Below are positions 55,948 through 64,000 of a stretch of DNA of 64,000 bases, piece by piece (the first letter of the stretch is position 1; each line of letters begins with the position of its first letter). Origin of the DNA: Microvelia longipes. Taxonomy: Eukaryota; Arthropoda; Insecta; Hemiptera; Veliidae. Made by a program: the position numbers and the translations under genes. Under the pieces are notes generated by a model. It worked only from the letters and a program-made list of their open reading frames with translations. It had not been told where the DNA came from and searched no databases. The stretch covers positions 34,393,603 to 34,457,602 of the forward strand of contig JACMZG010001911.1 in the NCBI GenBank assembly GCA_018340805.1, written 5' to 3'.

Positions 55948-56668
55948 AGCGTAGTAAGTGTTTATTTGATAGGTTAATATCAAGATAAGTTTCCTTTACA
56001 CCGTCCATTGAACTAATTTTGATAATAAGATGAGTAATTATTTATTATAAGGTATAAATAAGGAAAAGTAAAAAATATAAAAATGGCTTACGCATGGTTA
56101 ATGTTAGCCTACACAAGTTAATTAACTGTTTATATTAACTAACCAATTTAACATGTGGAAATATTTATTAAAACAATTATTTCTAATAAACAAAATAAAG
56201 CATTTCCAAATTTAAGTCGAGAAAATTTAAGGATAGATAGTCTTACGTTTTCTATTTCTTATTTTTTTGCCGACCTCTCCCATTATATGGAAACCAGAAA
56301 ATTATAAAATAAGCTCCCTCTACTTATCAGAAACTTGTAGGTTGGTAAGTGAAATAGAGGGACAAGCACAGAAGGGAGGAATAAGTGGAAAGGAAGTTAG
56401 CTCTAAACCACAATCTAAGTTTTACTTTTATGTTACACTTAATAGAAAAACACTGAAATTACAACTCATTGCCCAATAACAATTACCAGTGTAACTTTAA
56501 GATCAATGAGGGTGAGACATGAAGGGTAAAATATGGGCAATATACCTCCTTGCCCTCTCTAAGGATACTACACATTGCAAACTATGCTTAGTAACACATA
56601 GTTGAAAACGTAGTAAGTGTTCATTTGATAGGTTAAAATCAAGATAAGTTTCCTTTACACCGACCATT
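55948..56668 (+). repeat. direct repeats (about 62 bp) 660 bp apart
   Basis: 55948-56009 and 56606-56668 share CGTAGTAAGTGTTTATTTGA, TAGGTTAATATCAAGATAAG, TTTCCTTTACACCGTCCATT with four or five differences. The sequence between contains a family-A-like word (GGTATAAATAAGGAAAAGTA at 56042) and an open frame (56267-56479) without motifs. Confidence 0.7.
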
Positions 56669-57859
56669 AAGTAAGTCTGAACATATTAAAGCCTAAATGA
56701 ACGTCTGAAGCATAAATAAGTATTAACAGTAGCAACTTCCATAAAATTATTATTCATAAACGAAACTGCTAACAAATACTAAATTAAATTTTCTGTTAAA
56801 AGTGTTTAGTATAAACTGTTAGAGTTGACAGATTTATTTACTTGTGAAATGACTTACATTTTAACTGATTAACACTTCGAGAGTATTATTACTTCAATCA
56901 TGGAATTCTCTATGAAATTGACTAAAGTATTATGAATGATATCATAAAAAAAACATTACGAAAGAAAGTCTAAAGTCTTTGGTTATCACGGTGTACTTAG
57001 AACTATAGTCTCTGGTAATATCTTTCGCCTTAATACAATCATAGTATCAAGAATTATGCAGACTTGGTCGTAAGAATAATCTTTAGCAGTGTAGGTTTTT
57101 GTAGATGTAATTTAGACACTCTGAATAAGTCTAAAAGCTGGTTTTTATACTCGAAATTCGAATAAATCTAGGTTTGTAAGTAAAGAAACAACAATATGAC
57201 GTCAGGTGAACTTTTATCGGTGAGTAAAATACAGAAGTCTAGACCAAACAAGAAAGTTTCTATTATCCTTGAAACTTAGGGAACTAGCCCCTAGAAAATA
57301 GATCAAGAATAAAGATTACAAGTTAACAGGTATACAAAGGGATGCCCTAGCTAGTTTTCCACATGGATGTTAGTTCCATAGCAAGGGTCATATCCCAAAC
57401 ATTTGATTGTTATTGTCTTATTCTCCAAACTACTATTATTCTTTACCAGTCAGTTAACAATTGGTTTTTCATATATCTTTTTCATCTATTCCCTATTTTG
57501 TATTACTTATTGTTCTTTATATAAGGGTGTGTCAAAGTCAGAAAATATATTACTATCGTGTCTGATATTGATATACTTATTCAAATGATACAATTTTGTG
57601 ATTAATTTGTGCTTTCGTAACATTTTTAAAAATTAGTTTTATTGATTTGTTAAATTAAAATTAATTCTCGAAACACGATATCTCTTTATGCCGTACTAGA
57701 GCTAAGTTTCATCTAAAGCTAGTTAAATCAAGAAATACAGGCTCAAAAAAGTAAATTAAAGTGAATTTTTACAGGCAGTGAAAAAGTAGTTTATATCTAT
57801 AATAAGCAGTTATTGACTTTAGAATAATCATACTTGCACGCTTACATCATTAATTTGCC
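56669..57859. other. intergenic, no gene seen
   Basis: AT-rich, no recognised features. Confidence 0.5.
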
Positions 57860-58385
57860 AACAGTTTTAGCAAATTTTCGAAGAAAAATTGACCTTATGA
57901 AATGGGGTCATAAGAGGGGGGGGTGGTGGATTTTTTGAAAGGGGGGACACACAGATCAAGAATAAATAAATAAATAAATATATATATATGTATGTGTGTG
58001 TGTGTGTGTGTGTGTGTCTCAGTTAGAATATGTACTAGATTTTTGTCCAATAGACGTTTCTATAGGGCACGATAACATTTAAAAACCTCTAAATCTACAT
58101 ATAGAGTTTAAATTGGGCTGATTTTTTTACACGAATACTAACTACTATGTATGATTTATACAGATACGAATTTCCATTTTAACATTAATTGTCATAATGT
58201 AAACAAATCACGTTTTTTCACCAATACATTTAAAAATTTGTTTACATCGGCAGGATGCCACTTATATAAAACCAGCAATATGGACGAACAGATAAAGCAC
58301 AACAACCATGTTGCCGCGAACCAGCCCCCACGCCGAGGTCGTGGAGCGGCAAAGATGTCAAAGGCCTCTTGTTTCAACGTATGAC
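57860..58385 (+). repeat. BE composite repeat, most compact copy
   Basis: Head TTTTAGCAAATTTTCGAAG, AAAAATTGACCTTATGAAATG, G-rich run. Then an AAAT/TA/TG microsatellite (57965-58017), TTAAATTGGGCTG, CATAATGTAAACAAATCACG, GGCAGGATGCC hairpin, ACTTATATAAAACCAGCAAT and a decayed hairpin tail (GTTGCCGCGAACC, CGAGGTCGTGGAGCGGC, AAAGGCCTCTTG). It defines the order of blocks for the family. Confidence 0.75.
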
Positions 58386-59689
58386 ATATCGTCAGATAGT
58401 GTAATGTAAAACACTAAGAACTAGTATACGTCATTCAATAGGTATTTAACTTTACGTATGTATGTTAAAATACGTACTTGACACAAATATTTATGTGCCA
58501 AGAATTTGAAGTTTTACCAAAATTTAGAGGGACGAAACATAATACGTTGAAAATATTTCTATAATTTATTTAGAAATAAAAACAAAGGGGTTGAAATTAA
58601 AAACAACTAGGTTGCCAAATAAGAGCTATTTAGCTTAAAATACAAAGGTATTTCAATCCTTCGTGAACATACAAACGTAGTTGAATGACTATCTATTGTA
58701 ATACTTTTCGAAGCATTAATCCTTAAGTTTTAACCCTAGGAAGTACCAAGGTACTCCGGACCCGGTTATTTCAATAATAATTAAAAAATGTGATTAATTG
58801 AAATTTCCATAATTTATAAATTGGATGTAAACAAGATTATCGATGGAAGCACGAGAAGGGGGGGGGGGTCAACAATTAAAAAGAATTAAGGAAACTCCTC
58901 AACATTTCTCAGTCCTAACTCATTCCTAACTTAAACAACTTTATTCTATATCTATAAACTACGAGCCATATTCTAATAAAGTATAATAATTGGAGTCTCT
59001 AAGGATACTGTTTTCTTAACAATTTTAAGAGTTAAACCCTGAAGGTACATAATCAATATCAATAGGATCAAAAGTGTGGGATAACTGAGGGTCAAATAGT
59101 TCAAGATAGAGATTGTGTCCTTAAATTAACATTTTCATTCATTTAATGTTCATTAAATAATCTAAAAGATTTCAGATTATTTCTTATTACTTTGGACACA
59201 ACTATTGTAACGTAAGTTTAACAATTCTTTACATTGAGAAAGTGGGATGTACAATAACTCATTAAAGGCATAATGCCTTGCTCTAGCAAAAGCTATCATT
59301 TCTCTCAATGTGCTGTCTGTAAAAAGACAAAATTAGTTAAGAGATGAATTTCAAAATAAACACAAGTATTTAACTTTAAATCCTTGTCATAATGGTGGAC
59401 ATTTTCATTCTGTTTAATCCTTTAGAGAAAATTCAAAACATAATAAAGACTAGGAAAAGGGCAAAAATATCTTTCTTGTAACTTCACATCTTTCCTTAGC
59501 AGATTTCAAACTTATTTTTAGGTTAACTTTCTATTACGCAATTTAACTCCGTTGTTAAGTCCATCCTTAAATTTAAGTTCGTGAAAAAAGTATTAAATTG
59601 TAAGTCAGATAGATGAATCAAAAGTCAAATGTTCAAGTTTATTTGATTCTATGGAAAAACCTGTTCGAAGTAGTCTTCAACGACTCATT
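58386..59689. other. intergenic, no gene seen
   Basis: AT-rich; a G11 run at about 58858-58868. Confidence 0.5.
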
Positions 59690-59900
59690 TTAGCGAATTT
59701 CCTTTGAAAATTCGCCTAATGGGATAGGCGTCATGGCGGAATTCGAACCTCGGACCACGACACAAATCCGTTTCGCGAGACTTTATATATATATAATATA
59801 TATAATATTATATATTTATATATATATATATATATATAATATAATATATATATAATATAATATATATGTATATATGTTATATAAATATAATATATATGTA
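59690..59900 (-). repeat. tRNA-like fragment joined to BE head words and TA microsatellite
   Basis: On the minus strand AACGGATTTGTGTCGTGG, then TCCGAGGTTCGAATTCCGCC (B box GGTTCGAATTC) runs into ATGACGCCTATCCCATTAGGC and GAATTTTCAAAGG, a word related to the BE head. A TA tract follows at 59785-59900. This hints that BE heads may derive from a tRNA-related SINE. Confidence 0.45.
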
Positions 59901-60119
59901 GAGTAGAGAGACAAAACTGTCCGCTTCATATTCATTATATATACTTACTACAATTATTTTCGTAAGGGTTATACTTTTACGAAAAGTTACCGCAATTAAT
60001 ATCTAATTGAGTTGAAATTCAGAATCAAATTATACTTCGAATTTTACAAATTTTCAACAAACATATACAAATTCATTTGATTAAACTAATGCTTTAAATG
60101 AGATGAAACTTAATACGTA

Positions 60120-60490
60120 TTTTGATCATATATACGACTACGTACGCGCCAAATCCCTAAATGATTGAGATATTTTCCGCGATATTTTCCTGAATCATTA
60201 TTGCCGGTTAGTGACGTCATAAAACAACTATTTTTAAATACCAAAATCAAACCTAAAAATAATTTTTGCACTACATTTCAACCCTCCAACATAAATACAC
60301 TGGGAGCTACAATGAAAACAGGGACACACACTCAAAACTTTGTACAATACCTCTTAGGATGTTCTAAAAACACCAGAAAGAAATAATTCAGGAGATCGTC
60401 GAATCACCTGGTTTCGAATTTTTCCGCTAACACAATACTTATTTTTTTTTTATATATATTACATAAGCTATAAATTAAGAAAAGTAAAGA
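60120..60490 (-). repeat. family A repeat, near full length
   Basis: TACGTACGCGCCAAATCCC, TTATTGCCGGTTAGTGACGTCATAAAAC, CACTACATTTCAACCCTCC, AATACACTGGGAGCTAC, CCTGGTTTCGAATTTTTCCG, ACACAATACTT, CTATAAATTAAGAAAAGTA. Confidence 0.7.
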
Positions 60491-62919
60491 TGTTTCACTT
60501 CTAATATTTATAATAAAATGCAGAATTTGGCAACTCATATTATAATCAAATTGATGAATACTGCAATCCGTAATATTTTTATTATTATATTGGTTTATTA
60601 TACAAATATAGAAACAACAATTTATTATAGTTTAGTTTTATTTGCTAATAATTTATCAGGAAAATAAATCTAATCATAATAAAATAAACTATCCATGAAG
60701 TGTATACGAAACCAGGAGTGCATTTGTTTAGTACAGATGTCCTTAATTTTACTTGTATTATACACTTCAAGTGTTTAATCAATTATGACTAACCAAGTGT
60801 GCAAAAACCCCAATAAAATATCGACTGAAATGATTATTCAACATAAATAATGTATTTTTGCCAAAAATACAAAATATTTATTACGCTACTCATTGAACCC
60901 CTTTTTGAGCAAATGTCTCATAAAAAACAGCAGCAATATCGACCATAAAAATTCCAAATTGGAACACAAAAATGGTGGTATGCTTTAGGAAAAAATAGAC
61001 ATTCTGTAGACTTAATAATTTCGAATATTATTATTTCGGTAAATATATTCTAGTCTATATTTGAAAGGGGTGCTTATATCTGCCTAAACGGTGTTCGTAA
61101 ACTAAAATATTTAAATGGTAAAATGCCTTTCCTTTATTCTTTGAATATACTACGTCTAAGCATATAATTAATGACTAATAAATTATTATCGACACTTAAA
61201 TATACTAAATCATATGTTTTATTCAGCTATAATTTAATTATATAGTTTTCATTTTTGTATTTGAAACTCCTTTTGTGTTTTAAGAGTCAACGTGCATTTA
61301 CTAATATCAAATGAACTGCAAGAAAAAGAAAAAAGTAACAACTTAACAAAAAACAAACTTGGAAAAAATATTTTTAAAAATGTTTGAAACAAATCTGTAT
61401 TGAATAGAAAAGAAGAAACAATTGAATATTTTTTTTAAAGAGAGGGGAAAATTTGTGAGAAGGGTGCGTTTTCAGGAGTTTGACAGCAGAAAATCATCAA
61501 AAGAATCAAAAGAGGAGTTGAAGGGGAAATATGATTCCAAACTGTTTCCCTGTCCCCTCTATCAGCTCAAGAGACTTAAAAGACGAGGAAAAATCGACCT
61601 TAAAGACAACGACTTTAACACTCAGCGACACAAACTTACAAAAATCATTTCTTTGTCACCTTATCGACAAAAATATTTCCTCCTTGTAAAACCTGCACTG
61701 AATATCTTAATATAAAACAGAAGTTCGAAAGAAAACCCACTTCAAGAAAATGAGAAAAAGAAAAAGTAATTTTTTGTAAAATCCACTCTGATAGAACAAA
61801 AACATTGTTTTTATATTTTTTAAATTGATACAAAAAAAATAAAGTTACTAAATTAAGAAATAAACTCACCAAAAAAATAAGAAGAAACTTTATTATAATA
61901 ATAATTTATAAAAGAGTTTAAAAAAAAGTATAATAAATTGTTTCCTTTAAATTTATCTTGCAGTGGCCTAGTTAAGAGAGAAAATAAAATATTGGAGGAA
62001 AAAATTCATTTAAATATGGAAAGCAATACATAGAAATAACCAAGTCAAGTTGATGGTAAAAAATGCGGGAAAAGGAAAAATAAACGCGCCAAAAATAAAC
62101 GTAGTTAGGACAGAAGGGGAAACAGTAAAGGATGGGGGTAAAAAACGAAAAGAAGGGAATAGATGTGGACTTTGTACAATTCAACACACGTACATAGCCC
62201 CCTACTACTTCTCTATACCAATTCTAAAACCTTGCTAACATCCTTACTACTAAACCATACAAGAAAACCAAACCTTACAAACCAACTCTAGTAGAAGGTT
62301 TTTTCTCTTTTAGATTTTTCTTGTAGAGTTATATCGGGGTATAACATCACATGACTGACAATATACTGTGCAAACCTTATTACATGTATTCCATATACCT
62401 TGGTGTATATGTGCCTTATCCTGACAATCTTATCTTCATTCTAGAGAATCTAGACTTTGCTAACATTCATATATAGCAGTATGTACTAGAGATAACAATC
62501 TTATACTAAGTAGGATAAGATTCATGACTTGTATTACAAAATATATCATAGTCAATAAGTAATACTACCTATACATAAGTTAGTATACTTGTATGAAGTC
62601 CAATATTTTTTATTCATGGAGTTCAAGTATTCAATCAAACCATACACTTCGCTTCTTTTATATCGAACATCATAACTTTATACATGACTCAGACGATCTG
62701 AAAATACAAACGTCACATACTTTGACCAAAGATATCCAAGAAAAAAATATCAAAATTCAAGAAAAAAAACAACAATATATTTTCATTCGAATAAATAAGA
62801 TTTTATTGTGAAACAATTAATTAAATAACAAACTAATACTAATACACTTTGAAACAACAATACATTAAATCAAAGAGAAACATTCCAAGCGCAACTATGG
62901 TAGGAGTAGTAACATGGGG
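60491..62919. other. intergenic, no gene seen
   Basis: No gene recognised. The 97-codon frame at 61422-61715 is Lys-rich, without motifs or splice context. Confidence 0.5.
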
Positions 62920-63432
62920 GGGGGGGAGGAGTGGTAGTAACTACCAGGCAAGTAGGCCACGTTGTTGGACCCTTTTTTCCAGCTTCCTAAGATAGTGTTC
63001 TACTCCTTTTAATTTCAAGTGTAGGGTATATTACATCTAATCTAGACAGAAGAGCCGTGAATTTCTATGGTTCTTCCCATGCCATTTTCAAGCAATCAAA
63101 CATATTTTCACTGACTTATATAGTCTAGTGAAAACTAGGAACAACACGTGCACTCGCTGATAAACCAAACCTCCACACACTTTAAACTATAAGGCAGACA
63201 CACTATAGTATTATAATAAATCTACTATGATTTTTAACGAGTACCTGACAACGCACAGGCTCGAGACCACCGGCTTTAAGTCCCTTCTGAAGGAACGTGG
63301 TACGCAGAATTTTGTCCCCTCACATAAAAATCCCAAAAGGCCCGTGCAGGGATTGAACCCATGACTAAATAATCTCGCGGAAGTTTAAAGTCCATTCATT
63401 CTGTTTACCTTAACCACTATACCACGGGAGAC
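62920..63432 (-). mobile_element. tRNA-derived SINE (family S), copy 3
   Basis: The minus-strand head GGGAGTCTCCCGTGGTATAG then TGGTTAAGG (A-box-like) with ATGGGTTCAATCCCTGCACGGG (B box). The body shares ACGTGTTGTTCC, CACGGCTCTTC, GGGTCCAACAACGTGGCC and TACTTGCCTGG with copies 1 and 2. The head differs from that of copies 1 and 2 (GTCCCGGTAATG). Confidence 0.8.
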
Positions 63433-63721
63433 TCCCGCAACTATGGTAACTAATAATCCTAATAATCGCAAAGGACTGTTTCAAAACTATTGATTGTATA
63501 TGGTTTTAATAAATACAAAAGGTATTTGAAGGTTCCTCGTAAAAGAACATAACTTTCTTATCCTAGTTTTGATAGACAAGGCGACATTCTTATTAATTTA
63601 AAAATTCTATACTGAAGAAATTCTAATTTTAAAAGATATAACATAAAAAGAAATTTTATAAGCTGAACAAACCATTTTATATCCTTTCACTTTAATTAAA
63701 GTATTAAAAAAGTGATAAAAA
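63433..63721. other. intergenic
   Basis: AT-rich, nothing recognised. Confidence 0.5.
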
Positions 63722-63930
63722 AAATCGGGTACGGGGTACCACGGAACTTTTTCTCGCCAAATTCTTCGGACTAGCTAGGTTCGTCCTCAGATAATAAAAA
63801 TCGGCAAATTTATACAGCAATAATATGCTTTTGGACTGCTTAGACTAGTCACTTTGTTATATTTCGAAGTCACTCATCTAGGCACTAACCTCGCTCGATG
63901 CGCCTTAACATTTATGATCCAACAAAAACC
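63722..63930 (-). mobile_element. 5S rRNA-derived SINE, diverged
   Basis: AATCGGGTACGGGGTACCACGG tail, CTTCGGACTAGCTAGGTTCGTCC, GGACTGCTTAGACTAGTC (decayed hairpins), and a 5S-like end AGTCACTCATCTAGGCACTAACCTCGC, ATGCGCCTTAAC. Confidence 0.75.
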
Positions 63931-64000
63931 GTAAATATACACGCCGTTTTGAAACTAAACAGTTTTCTAAACAGGAACGTAAATAATTACAGAATGCAAA

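Noticed and set aside
61422..61715. 97-codon Lys-rich ORF
   Set aside because: No recognisable motif, no splice or promoter context, and composition explained by A-rich DNA.

Overview
The window looks like gene-poor nuclear DNA of an animal, most likely an arthropod. It is visibly AT-rich and full of TA microsatellites and short non-autonomous repeats. These include 5S-rRNA-derived and tRNA-derived SINEs, TIR MITEs, a Crypton-like tyrosine-recombinase remnant, and a protein-primed family B DNA polymerase of the Polinton/bidnavirus type. I recognise no conserved host gene. One weak candidate (a spliced small ORF on the minus strand near 32.3-32.8 kb) is listed at low confidence. The species cannot be named from the sequence.

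Layout. 1-9 kb: AT-rich intergenic DNA with fragments of 5S-SINE, 'family A' and 'BE' repeats and one TIR MITE (4036-4722). 9.6-11.8 kb: a nested stack. A family A repeat is split by a Crypton-like element (9726-11028) carrying a broken recombinase ORF and an array of covarying hairpins, and again by a palindromic MITE (11196-11649). 13.4-17 kb: two copies of a tRNA-derived SINE in opposite orientation, one split by a long-TIR MITE that recurs at 50290-50828 with an 8-bp target duplication. 17.3-18.1, 21.2-22.5, 28.2-29.7 and 57.9-58.4 kb: copies of a composite repeat (BE) made of a conserved head, a TA microsatellite, a CRE-like TGACGTCA segment in some copies, and a tail of GC-rich mini-hairpins. 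23-24 kb: a full 5S-SINE and a short Crypton-like deletion derivative.

The dominant structure is at 33120-45558. This is a 12.4-kb inverted repeat whose two arms meet at a 213-bp GC-rich spacer (39667-39879). Each arm carries a small polymerase-N-terminus-like gene and a PolB gene, both reading outward from the centre. The right arm keeps most PolB motifs in one 687-codon frame. The left arm is the same sequence with many extra bases, so its PolB interval is 4458 bp against 3735 bp. The difference looks largely like small insertions, which raises the possibility of long-read error rather than decay. Candidate 8-bp direct repeats (AGCTATAT) flank the whole unit. It could be an integrated inverted dimer of a hairpin-ended, PolB-only linear element; I see no integrase, packaging ATPase, protease or capsid gene.

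A second theme is a shared hairpin module. Three otherwise unrelated repeat families (the 5S-SINE, the Crypton-like element and the BE tail) carry the heptamer GCGNAGC (N = A, T or G), often bracketed by GA on both sides and closed by an outer stem that differs between copies but stays complementary. d(GCGAAGC) is known in nucleic-acid biophysics as an exceptionally stable single-stranded DNA mini-hairpin. 45.7-64 kb returns to intergenic DNA with SINEs, a LINE 3' end, MITEs, microsatellites and segmental duplications.
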